Positions 1-5,035 of a DNA stretch of 5,035 nucleotides are shown here, piece after piece. The stretch lies in assembly GCA_028288395.1 (NCBI GenBank), contig JAQBNV010000488.1, positions 1 through 5,035 on the forward strand. The letters are read 5' to 3'. The position numbers were made by a program, and so were the translations under genes. The stretch is from Adhaeribacter sp. Its GTDB lineage: Bacteria > Bacteroidota > Bacteroidia > Cytophagales > Hymenobacteraceae. Below the pieces are notes generated by a model, which saw nothing but the letters and a program-made list of their open reading frames with translations, was not told the DNA's origin and did not search any database. Position 1 is the stretch's first letter. Each line of letters begins with the position of its first letter.

Positions 1-1
1 G

Positions 2-1753
2 GAGCTAACCCTGGCCCTGCAACAGGCGGCTATTCAACCAGCTCCAAAGGGAAGGCGTAAAGTAGTGCTTTCCACCAGCATTGCTGAAACCAGCTTAACC
101 ATCGAAGGCGTAAGAATCGTGATTGATGGTGGATTTGCACGGGTTCCCCACTTTGTGCCGCGTTCTGGCCTAACCACTTTGCTTACTATTCCGGTTTCGC
201 AAGCTGCTGCCGACCAGCGACGGGGTCGGGCGGGCCGTTTAGGTCCCGGTATTTGCTTCCGGTTGTGGACGTCAGCGGATCAATTACAGTTAACGCCCCG
301 GCAGGCTCCCGAAATATGTGAGGCCGATTTAAGCAGTTTGACCCTGGAGTTAGCCCTATGGGGTGCAAAAAATCCGGCTTCTCTTAAATGGCTCGATTTG
401 CCTCCCGCTGCTGCTTGGGCCTTAGCACAAGACCTTTTAATACGGTTGGAAGCGGTCGATCCGGCTGGGAACCCAACCCGTCATGGAAAAGAATTAGCTT
501 TTTTGGGCCTGGCGCCTCGCCTGGGCCACTTGGTTAAGCGGGGCCAGGAACTTGGTTATGGGGCTACTGCCTGTGCACTGGCTGCCTTACTGGGCGAACG
601 TGACATCCTGAAACCTACTGGTTTTGCGCGGGATAGTACCTTACCGGACTTGCATCTCCGCCTCGAAATCCTGGCCGGCAAGCAGCCACCCACCCCAGGT
701 TTTGAAATTGATAAAAATGGATTGCGGCGGGTACGGGAGCAGTCTAAGAATTTACGCCAACGCCTGCGGATACCTGATTTGCCCCTAAATACTGACCCGG
801 CTGGATTGCTTACGGCGCTGGCTTACCCGGATCGGCTAGCTCAACGGGAATCGCCGGGGCGGGTAAGGCTGGTTTCGGGCCAGCGTGCCACGATGCCCAC
901 CGAAATATTTGCGGAAGCTGAATTTTACGGTGTAGCGCTGCTGGATGTAATGCAACACCCCCGGGTAGCCCTGGCCGCTCCAATCACCAAAACCGAAATT
1001 CTAAAATATTTTGCCAGCCAGATAGAAAAACAAGCGGAAATTTTATGGGATACTACAACCGAGCGCATTACTGCCAGGCAAATAATAAAACTGGGAGCCC
1101 TGATTCTAGAGGAATCGGCACTACCGAAACCCGATCCCCAATTAATGGTTGAAGCATTACTGCAAGCCTTGCGGGAAAAAGGAATTGGCCGATTGCCTTG
1201 GTCTGCAGAAGTAAAGCTTACCCGGCAACGGCTGGCTTTTTTACGAATACTGCAACCAGATGGCTGGCCCGATTTTTCAGATGCAATCCTTTCCGAAACC
1301 ATGGAAAGCTGGCTACTACCGCATTTATCCGGTTTACGATCGTTGGAACAAGTGGCACGGCTGGATTTTAATGAGATTTTATTGGCGGCATTATCTTGGG
1401 AGGAAAGGCAGGAAATGGACAGACTAGCTCCGACCCATCTGGAGGTACCCAGTGGCTCGCGTATTGCCCTGGATTATTCGAACCCAGAGGTTCCTGTGCT
1501 GGCCGTACGATTACAGGAAATATTTGGATTGTTAGAAACGCCGCGGATTGCCGGCGGCAAAGTGCCCTTATTGGTACATTTACTTTCACCAGCTTCGCGC
1601 CCGGTACAGGTTACCCGCGATTTGCAAAGTTTCTGGCGAAATGGATACTTTGAAGTAAGAAAAGATTTAAGAGGCCGGTACCCCAAACACTATTGGCCGG
1701 AAGACCCCTTATCTGCCCCCCCGACTAGAGGTACTAAAAAAAGACCGCAATAA
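2..1753 (+). CDS. hrpB: ATP-dependent RNA helicase HrpB (DEAH-box), C-terminal part, 5' truncated by window edge
   Basis: The frame is open from the window edge (codons from base 2) to TAA at 1751-1753, giving about 583 residues. HrpB proteins are usually a little over 800 residues, so roughly the first 230 are missing, including the Walker A motif and the DEAH box. The GTG at 65 is internal, because the family sequence continues upstream of it (PKGRRKVV precedes it). Visible landmarks are helicase motif V (STSIAETSLTIEG, about 71-109) and the arginine-finger motif VI (QRRGRAGR, 215-238). These are followed by the winged-helix/ratchet region typical of DEAH helicases, then the HrpB-specific C-terminal domain. 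That domain ends in the hallmark RYPKHYWPEDP (1676-1708) and a basic tail (PTRGTKKRP). The family is predicted to unwind RNA in the cytoplasm using NTP; its physiological substrate is poorly defined. No plus-strand terminator is evident after the stop. Family assignment is firm. Confidence 0.96.
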   Translation, partial: ELTLALQQAAIQPAPKGRRKVVLSTSIAETSLTIEGVRIVIDGGFARVPHFVPRSGLTTLLTIPVSQAAADQRRGRAGRLGPGICFRLWTSADQLQLTPRQAPEICEADLSSLTLELALWGAKNPASLKWLDLPPAAAWALAQDLLIRLEAVDPAGNPTRHGKELAFLGLAPRLGHLVKRGQELGYGATACALAALLGERDILKPTGFARDSTLPDLHLRLEILAGKQPPTPGFEIDKNGLRRVREQSKNLRQRLRIPDLPLNTDPAGLLTALAYPDRLAQRESPGRVRLVSGQRATMPTEIFAEAEFYGVALLDVMQHPRVALAAPITKTEILKYFASQIEKQAEILWDTTTERITARQIIKLGALILEESALPKPDPQLMVEALLQALREKGIGRLPWSAEVKLTRQRLAFLRILQPDGWPDFSDAILSETMESWLLPHLSGLRSLEQVARLDFNEILLAALSWEERQEMDRLAPTHLEVPSGSRIALDYSNPEVPVLAVRLQEIFGLLETPRIAGGKVPLLVHLLSPASRPVQVTRDLQSFWRNGYFEVRKDLRGRYPKHYWPEDPLSAPPTRGTKKRPQ

Positions 1754-1760
1754 TGCGGCC
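1736..1760 (-). terminator. Rho-independent terminator of the minus-strand gene, inside the 3' end of hrpB
   Basis: Read on the minus strand, a 7-bp stem (GGCCGCA pairing with TGCGGTC, one G.U pair) encloses a TTAT loop and is followed directly by seven T residues (complement of 1736-1742). It lies about 63 bases beyond the stop of the minus-strand gene at 1824, which is the right place and orientation to end that transcript. The T-tract is the complement of the A-rich codons for the Lys-Lys of the hrpB tail, and the hrpB stop codon lies in the loop. On the plus strand no T-run follows the hairpin, so it should not terminate hrpB efficiently. Confidence 0.75.
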
Positions 1761-1785
1761 GAAGAAAGTACATACATAGGAATAG

Positions 1786-1801
1786 CAGATTTTTAAATCT
1801 G
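1786..1801. repeat. Short inverted repeat between convergent genes
   Basis: CAGATTTTTAAATCTG is a 7-bp inverted repeat around a 2-base centre; a folded RNA would have about 6 pairs and a 4-base loop. It sits between hrpB and the convergent minus-strand gene. No T-run follows it on either strand, so it does not look like a complete terminator. It may be chance in AT-rich sequence. Confidence 0.3.
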
Positions 1802-1823
1802 GCCAATTTAAAAAAACAGCTGG

Positions 1824-2198
1824 TTAATAAGTACTCAGGCTGTATTCTTTTTCCTTCAAATGATCTACCTCATATTTATTTTGTTCGGGACTAATTTTCT
1901 GAACTAAATTTTTCCATAAATCAGTTAATTCTTCCAGGCGGGTAATATCTAATTTTGGATTAATCATAATTTGCTTAGCCCAGAATTTAGCCATTCCCTC
2001 GGCGAAACGAGCGGCATCGCTGAAATTATAAAATGGTACTGAATTAAAATCAACTAAAAATTCTTCCGAAAAAGTTTTACTTACATCAAATGGGCTTTCA
2101 CAGAATAACACATAATAATATTTCCCTAAGCACTTATTCTGTTTTGAGATATTTTTCTCTAATCTGAGTTTAAAACTTAAAGTATTTACCTCAATCAT
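1824..2198 (-). CDS. Hypothetical protein, 124 residues
   Basis: I do not recognise this protein. The ORF runs from ATG (complement of 2196-2198) to TAA (complement of 1824-1826). Three things argue that it is real: AAAGGA 7 bases before the ATG, a good intrinsic terminator downstream at 1736-1760, and no strong competing frame. It is probably a soluble cytoplasmic protein, with no signal peptide and no membrane segment. Residues 1-15 could form a beta strand (MIEVNTLSFKLRLEK). Residues 26-34 are aromatic and hydrophobic (KYYYVLFCE). Residues 60-79 look helical (SDAARFAEGMAKFWAKQIMI), and residues 84-117 are charged and probably helical (LEELTDLWKNLVQKI, then KYEVDHLKEKE). Its codons are clearly more AT-rich than those of hrpB or the GNAT/HD pair, which could mean recent acquisition or weak expression. 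It stands alone, convergent with hrpB, so context gives no functional clue. Confidence 0.7.
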   Translation of the reverse strand: MIEVNTLSFKLRLEKNISKQNKCLGKYYYVLFCESPFDVSKTFSEEFLVDFNSVPFYNFSDAARFAEGMAKFWAKQIMINPKLDITRLEELTDLWKNLVQKISPEQNKYEVDHLKEKEYSLSTY

Positions 2199-2205
2199 AT
2201 ATTCG

Positions 2206-2211
2206 TCCTTT
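2206..2211 (-). promoter_or_regulatory. Shine-Dalgarno site fixing the start of the 124-residue gene
   Basis: On the minus strand AAAGGA lies 7 bases before the ATG at 2198. It is the only well-placed SD-like site in front of an accepted gene here; the GNAT and HD genes show none. It supports both the reality and the chosen start of the minus-strand ORF. Confidence 0.6.
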
Positions 2212-2237
2212 ATTTTTAACAGACTAATTTAGATTGT

Positions 2238-2245
2238 CGAATATA
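2238..2245 (-). promoter_or_regulatory. Possible Bacteroidota-type -7 promoter element
   Basis: The minus strand reads TATATTCG, one base off the Bacteroidota -7 consensus TAnnTTTG. It lies about 40 bases upstream of the ATG of the 124-residue gene. TTGACTTG further upstream on the same strand could supply a -33 TTG, but the gap of about 25 bases is longer than usual. In such AT-rich DNA a match this good can occur by chance. Confidence 0.22.
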
Positions 2246-2459
2246 AAAGCAATTTTTTAAATTTCCATAACAAGTCAAGTTTTATTAGAAAGTTACAATT
2301 AAAACATTTTAAATATATATTATTGCTAATCTTTAAGTTTTTGTATTTATTTAATAATATTTTTAATAGTTTTCGATTTATTTTCTTTAAACCTTATTTG
2401 AAGCAAATTAAGAAGGGTATTAGCATTATCTAAATAGAGATAGATATATAAAAACACCT

Positions 2460-2618
2460 ATGTATAAAGAACTTACTTTTGCCGCAGGCTGGCAGAAATC
2501 GTTAGCAACTAAAAGGCAAGCTTGGGATTCATATGACTGCCTGTCATTTCATCTCAAAGATGCCAGCCGGGCAATTGATAATAAAGTAGCTGTAAAATTG
2601 GCCGGGAGATCGATTTAA
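2460..2618 (+). CDS. Possible small protein or gene remnant, 52 codons
   Basis: ATG at 2460 opens a 52-codon frame ending at TAA 2616-2618. The product begins MYKELTFAAGWQKSLATKR and ends KLAGRSI; it is mildly basic and hydrophilic, with no membrane segment. The base composition rises in GC within this frame compared with the AT-rich DNA on both sides, which is the main hint that it is, or once was, coding. No good SD precedes the ATG (ATATAAAAACACCT), which is not disqualifying in Bacteroidota. I do not recognise the sequence. It could be a genuine small protein, a fragment of a decayed larger gene, or a chance ORF. Confidence 0.35.
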   Translation: MYKELTFAAGWQKSLATKRQAWDSYDCLSFHLKDASRAIDNKVAVKLAGRSI

Positions 2619-2673
2619 AATAAATAAATGGACGATCATCAATTATGTAAGTTAACCCTTATAGAATATTTGA

Positions 2674-2701
2674 TAATTATAATTTTAAGCATTTATAATT
2701 A
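2674..2701. repeat. AT-only inverted repeat
   Basis: TAATTATAA (2674-2682) and TTATAATTA (2693-2701) are perfect 9-bp arms around a 10-base spacer, about 210 bases upstream of the GNAT gene. It has no G or C pairs and no T-tail, so it is a poor terminator. It could be an operator-like site or a chance product of AT-rich sequence. Confidence 0.25.
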
Positions 2702-2909
2702 CCTGTAAAAGGGCAAATGGAAGCCTGAAGGGTGCAGCAATTTGGGTTTATAGGTTTTTCGTTTACCTGATTGGCAAAATTATGGCTGAACTCCTTTATT
2801 ATAAAGCAAAAGAGCTGCTCCGGATTACTATTTAATTTTCAGGAGGAATTTTTGCTTCAGCTAAATTTAACTAATTTTCGAACCCAAACTAATCTCTTTT
2901 GGCTATCCA

Positions 2910-4073
2910 ATGCATTTAATAGAAGTAACCAATACTGCTACTGCCCAGGAATTTATTCAGTTCCAGGTTGATCTTTACCGCCAGGATCCCAATTATATTC
3001 GCCCCTTAGATAAAGATATTGAAGAGGTTTTTGATCCGAAAAAAAATAAATTACTGCGCAAAGGGACTTGTATCCGATGGTTATTAAAAGATGATCAAGA
3101 TAAAACTATTGGTCGGGTGGCAGCTTTTATAGACGAACAAACCTCGAAGAAGTATGAACAGCCAACCGGCGGCATGGGCTTTTTCGATTGTATAAACGAT
3201 CAGGCAGCCGCCAACCTATTATTCCAGGCTTGCCAGAACTGGTTGCAGGAAAGAGGTATGGAGGCCATGGATGGACCCATTAATTTTGGTGACCGGGACC
3301 GCTGGTGGGGCTTACTGGTAGAGGAATTTTCACCGGCTTCTTACGCCACTAATTATAATTTTCCGTACTACCGGCAGCTTTTCGAAAATTATGGTTTCCA
3401 GGTATATTTTAACCAATATACTTACATCCGGAAGGTAGTAGGAGGGGTGTCTCCCAAATACGAAGAAAGAGCCGACGCCATTTTAAGTAATCCGGATTAT
3501 AGTTTTCGGCACCTGGACAAGAAAAATTTAGAAAAATATGCAGAAGATTTCCGGATTGTGTATAATCGCGCCTGGACGAAGCACCAAGGGGTAAAAGAAA
3601 TGCCCCCGGCACAGGCCCAGCTCATAATGAAAAAGCTAAAGCCCATTATGGATGAAAAAATAATCTGGTTTGCTTATTACAAAGAGGAGCCGGTAGGCTT
3701 TTTTGTGTGTATTCCGGAATTAAACCAGTTGTTCCGTTACGTAAACGGCAAGCTTGATTTAATTGGTAAGCTTAAATTATTGTATTTCCGGTGGCGTGGC
3801 GCGGTTACGCGTACCACCGGCATTGTATTTGGCATCTCCCCCGAACACCAGCGGAAAGGCGTGGAAGCAGCCATGATTCTGGCTTCAGCCCGGAGATATT
3901 TTCATACGGGCAAAGCCACCTATGACGAAATGATTATGAACTGGATTGGTGATTTTAACCCGAAAATGATGCGGGTATGCGAACAGATTGGCGCCCGGAT
4001 TTTTAAAACCCACATTACTTACCGCAAATTATTCGACGAAACAAAAGAATTTAAACGCGCTCCCATTATTTAG
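2910..4073 (+). CDS. GNAT-fold acyltransferase-like protein, 387 residues
   Basis: The protein resembles a family of about 380 residues, seen in Bacteroidota and annotated only as hypothetical or GNAT-family N-acetyltransferase. The sequence suggests two GNAT-like halves. The N-terminal half has IGRVAAFID (67-75), GGMGFFDCIND (87-97) and the highly conserved-looking block MDGPINFGDRDRWWGLLVE (120-138). The C-terminal half has strands IIWFAYYKEEPVGFFVCIPE (251-270), then GIVFGISPEHQRKGVEAAM (304-322). The latter sits where the acyl-CoA pyrophosphate loop should be, and a typical GNAT end follows (WIGDFNPKMMRVCEQIGARIFKTHITYRKLF, 345-375). The loop reads QRKGVE, lacking the usual Gly/Ala at its sixth position. 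No signal peptide or membrane segment is seen, so it is probably cytoplasmic; the acyl donor and acceptor are unknown. ATG 2910 is the only usable start, because the frame closes upstream at TAA 2868-2870. No SD is present. It is evidently co-transcribed with the HD gene 4 bases downstream. Confidence 0.88.
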   Translation: MHLIEVTNTATAQEFIQFQVDLYRQDPNYIRPLDKDIEEVFDPKKNKLLRKGTCIRWLLKDDQDKTIGRVAAFIDEQTSKKYEQPTGGMGFFDCINDQAAANLLFQACQNWLQERGMEAMDGPINFGDRDRWWGLLVEEFSPASYATNYNFPYYRQLFENYGFQVYFNQYTYIRKVVGGVSPKYEERADAILSNPDYSFRHLDKKNLEKYAEDFRIVYNRAWTKHQGVKEMPPAQAQLIMKKLKPIMDEKIIWFAYYKEEPVGFFVCIPELNQLFRYVNGKLDLIGKLKLLYFRWRGAVTRTTGIVFGISPEHQRKGVEAAMILASARRYFHTGKATYDEMIMNWIGDFNPKMMRVCEQIGARIFKTHITYRKLFDETKEFKRAPII

Positions 4074-4077
4074 CTCC

Positions 4078-4743
4078 ATGGAATCAGCCAATATAATTGC
4101 CGCCACCGCGGCTTACATGCAAGAAAAATTCTCTGGCGAAGGTTCGGGGCACGATTGGTGGCATATCTACCGGGTTTGGCAAAATGCTTTGTTTATAGCT
4201 AAGTCCGAAAATGCTGATTTATTGGTGGTACAACTCGGGGCTTTGCTGCACGACATTGCAGATTGGAAATTTCAGGATGGAGATGAAAGTGCCGGCGAGC
4301 GGGCCGCTAGGCAATACTTGGCCAGTTTAGAGGTGCCCGAACTGATCATTGCCGAAGTCTGCCGGATTATAAACGAAATATCTTTTAAAGGTGCCGGCGT
4401 GGCAACCCCTATGAGTACCTTAGAAGGGCAAATTGTGCAGGATGCCGATCGGCTGGACGCGATTGGCGCCATCGGTATTGCCCGGGCTTTTGCGTACGGT
4501 GGCTTCAGGCACCGCGAAATGTATAACCCTAATATTCCGCCCGAAAATCATGGTTCTTTCGCTGCCTATAAAAATAACAGCGGCCCCACTGTAAACCATT
4601 TTTACGAGAAATTACTGCTGCTGAAAGACCGGATGAATACAACCACAGGCCGGGCTTTGGCCCGGGAACGACACCAATACATGCTTAACTTCCTGAATCA
4701 ATTTTACCGGGAATGGGATATCAATCCTAAGTTGAATAAATAA
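4078..4743 (+). CDS. HD-domain phosphohydrolase, YpgQ/YedJ type, 221 residues
   Basis: This is a single-domain HD-superfamily metal-dependent phosphohydrolase. Residues 24-34 carry GHDWWHIYRVW, with H29 the likely first metal ligand. ALLHDIADWKF (55-65) holds the defining H58-D59 pair. QDADRLDAIGAIGIARAF (121-138) supplies the final Asp ligand (D122 or D124). The GGFRHR and NHFYEKLLLLKDRM segments (141-146, 173-186) and the length are typical of the YpgQ/YedJ group. Bacillus YpgQ is described as hydrolysing (d)NTPs to release pyrophosphate; the substrate here is inferred only by family. It is probably cytoplasmic. I chose ATG 4078 because the family-like sequence begins there. The in-frame ATG at 3988 would add 30 residues translated from within the GNAT gene and without family character. 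No SD is visible. The 4-base gap to the GNAT gene implies one operon, ending at the terminator at 4759-4792. Confidence 0.93.
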   Translation: MESANIIAATAAYMQEKFSGEGSGHDWWHIYRVWQNALFIAKSENADLLVVQLGALLHDIADWKFQDGDESAGERAARQYLASLEVPELIIAEVCRIINEISFKGAGVATPMSTLEGQIVQDADRLDAIGAIGIARAFAYGGFRHREMYNPNIPPENHGSFAAYKNNSGPTVNHFYEKLLLLKDRMNTTTGRALARERHQYMLNFLNQFYREWDINPKLNK

Positions 4744-4758
4744 ACATATAAGAATCAT

Positions 4759-4792
4759 AAACGCGGCGGGCCTTCATGATCCACCGCGTTTT
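4759..4792 (+). terminator. Rho-independent terminator of the GNAT-HD operon
   Basis: AAACGCGG (4759-4766) pairs perfectly with CCGCGTTT (4784-4791). After one C/A mismatch, two more G-C pairs close a loop around CCTTCATGAT. The stem is GC-rich at its core and ends in TTTT. It begins 16 bases after the HD stop codon. The T-tract is short, so termination may be incomplete. Confidence 0.75.
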
Positions 4793-4815
4793 ACCTGCCT
4801 AAGCGGCAATTAGTA

Positions 4816-4935
4816 TATTATACCAAATAGCATAAACTATATTCCATAGAAAAATACAGGAAAGTTAGCCTTGTAAGCTTTTAAAAGTATTTATTAATTA
4901 TCTATGGAAAGATGTAAATGAGATTTGGTATAATA
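4816..4935. mobile_element. Imperfect 120-bp inverted repeat, possible MITE or IS remnant
   Basis: TATTATACCAAAT (4816-4828) and ATTTGGTATAATA (4923-4935) are perfect 13-bp arms. The symmetry continues inward with mismatches: CAT at 4831-4833 against ATG at 4918-4920, and a 9-base perfect match TTCCATAGA (4842-4850) against TCTATGGAA (4901-4909). The arms are thus about 35-40 bp each around an AT-rich, non-matching centre. No ORF of useful size lies between them. Such terminal symmetry without coding capacity fits a MITE or the two ends of a deleted insertion sequence. A TA duplication flanking TACCAAAT ends would suit an IS630/Tc1-type element, but the outer palindrome makes the duplication impossible to prove here. 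A long hairpin with a regulatory or RNA role is the alternative. Confidence 0.5.
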
Positions 4936-4981
4936 GGTATATATCATAACATAAGCCCTAAGCACTTACAGAAATAGTACG

Positions 4982-5035
4982 ATGAGTTCGGTTATTGTTA
5001 TAACAATAGAGAGATTAAAGATTGTGTTAGATTCC
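4982..5035 (+). CDS. Possible start of a further gene, cut by the right edge
   Basis: ATG 4982 opens a frame of 18 codons that runs without a stop to the last base: MSSVIVITIERLKIVLDS. The frame is closed upstream at TAA 4952-4954, and there is no other start between. The shape of the peptide, a short hydrophobic strand (VIVIT) followed by a helix with Glu/Lys/Leu, resembles the N-termini of some small helix-turn-helix or excisionase-like proteins in Bacteroidota, but this is only an impression from 18 residues. No clear SD precedes it. If real, its promoter must lie in or near the 4816-4935 inverted repeat. Confidence 0.35.
   Translation, partial: MSSVIVITIERLKIVLDS
4993..5008. repeat. 16-bp perfect palindrome
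   Basis: TATTGTTATAACAATA is self-complementary over all 16 bases and stops abruptly on both sides. It lies 11 bases after the ATG of the possible edge gene, so it overlaps codons 4-9. It could be a dimeric-repressor operator or a chance AT-rich palindrome. Confidence 0.35.

Larger units (their letters stand above)
2199..2909. other. AT-rich intergenic region of about 710 bases
   Basis: This gap separates the divergently oriented 124-residue gene (minus) and GNAT gene (plus), so it should hold promoters for both. From 2212 to 2459 the DNA is very AT-rich, and apart from the tentative minus-strand -7 element I see no clear site. A 52-codon ORF occupies 2460-2618. From 2619 to 2909 there is an AT-only inverted repeat (2674-2701), an AGGAGG at 2841-2846 not positioned for any accepted gene, and no RNA gene that I recognise. 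I could not find a convincing TTG/TAnnTTTG promoter pair for the GNAT gene. The length and composition would fit a decayed gene region as well as a regulatory one. Confidence 0.6.

Noticed and set aside
925..1302. 125-codon minus-strand ORF inside hrpB
   Set aside because: It lies antisense to well-conserved hrpB sequence, and its Ser/Arg/Cys-rich product is typical of an antisense shadow.
1396..1653. 85-codon plus-strand ORF inside hrpB
   Set aside because: It is an alternative frame of the HrpB C-terminal domain. The hrpB frame is intact throughout, so no frameshift is implied.
2741..2758. TTTG followed by TAGGTTTT, resembling -33 and -7 promoter elements for the GNAT gene
   Set aside because: The two are only 6 bases apart, far short of the usual spacing of about 19 bases, so they cannot form a Bacteroidota promoter together.
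2771..2971. 66-codon plus-strand ORF from TTG 2771, with an AGGAGG at 2841-2846 five bases before an internal TTG at 2852
   Set aside because: It overlaps the start of the GNAT gene in another frame, has no ATG start, and its product lacks recognisable features. The AGGAGG is probably fortuitous, though a short upstream peptide cannot be fully excluded.
3409..3612. 67-codon minus-strand ORF inside the GNAT gene
   Set aside because: It is antisense to an intact coding region, with no supporting start signals.
3750..3776. AAGCTT-containing direct repeat (GGCAAGCTTGATTT... / GGTAAGCTTAAATT)
   Set aside because: It encodes the local amino-acid repetition GKLDLIGKLKLL in the GNAT protein. The match is short and needs no further explanation.
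3988..4077. 30-codon N-terminal extension of the HD gene starting inside the GNAT gene
   Set aside because: The extension is an out-of-frame reading of conserved GNAT codons and has no HD-family character. ATG 4078 starts where family-like sequence begins.

Overview
The window looks like a chromosomal segment from a Bacteroidota bacterium, most likely of the order Cytophagales (the Hymenobacteraceae/Adhaeribacter type of genome). This is inferred from protein character, since no rRNA or other marker gene is present. The long GNAT-fold protein and the adjacent HD hydrolase read like proteins I associate with that order. Shine-Dalgarno (SD) sequences are absent in front of the two downstream genes, as is common in Bacteroidota. 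Base composition is uneven: the three conserved genes are of moderate GC, while about 1.1 kb between them is visibly AT-rich.

Layout. (1) About 2-1753, plus strand: the C-terminal ~583 residues of an HrpB-type DEAH-box helicase, cut by the left edge. (2) 1824-2198, minus strand: a 124-residue protein of unknown function, convergent with hrpB, with a clear SD and a strong intrinsic terminator at 1736-1760. That terminator lies inside the 3' end of the hrpB reading frame. (3) 2199-2909: an AT-rich stretch of about 700 bases with one possible 52-codon small ORF (2460-2618). (4) 2910-4073 and 4078-4743, plus strand: a 387-residue GNAT-fold protein and a 221-residue HD-domain phosphohydrolase of the YpgQ/YedJ type. 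They are 4 bases apart and evidently form one transcription unit, closed by a hairpin terminator at 4759-4792. (5) 4816-4935: an imperfect inverted repeat of about 120 bp with 13-bp perfect outer arms, like a MITE or insertion-sequence remnant. (6) 4982 to the right edge: the first 18 codons of a possible further plus-strand gene, with a 16-bp perfect palindrome inside it.

The genes do not form an obvious pathway. hrpB is a housekeeping-type RNA helicase gene. The GNAT/HD pair is probably co-expressed, but neither substrate can be read from the sequence. I found no convincing evidence for a new multi-gene system. The items most worth checking are the 4816-4935 inverted repeat, the orphan minus-strand gene and the terminator embedded in hrpB.
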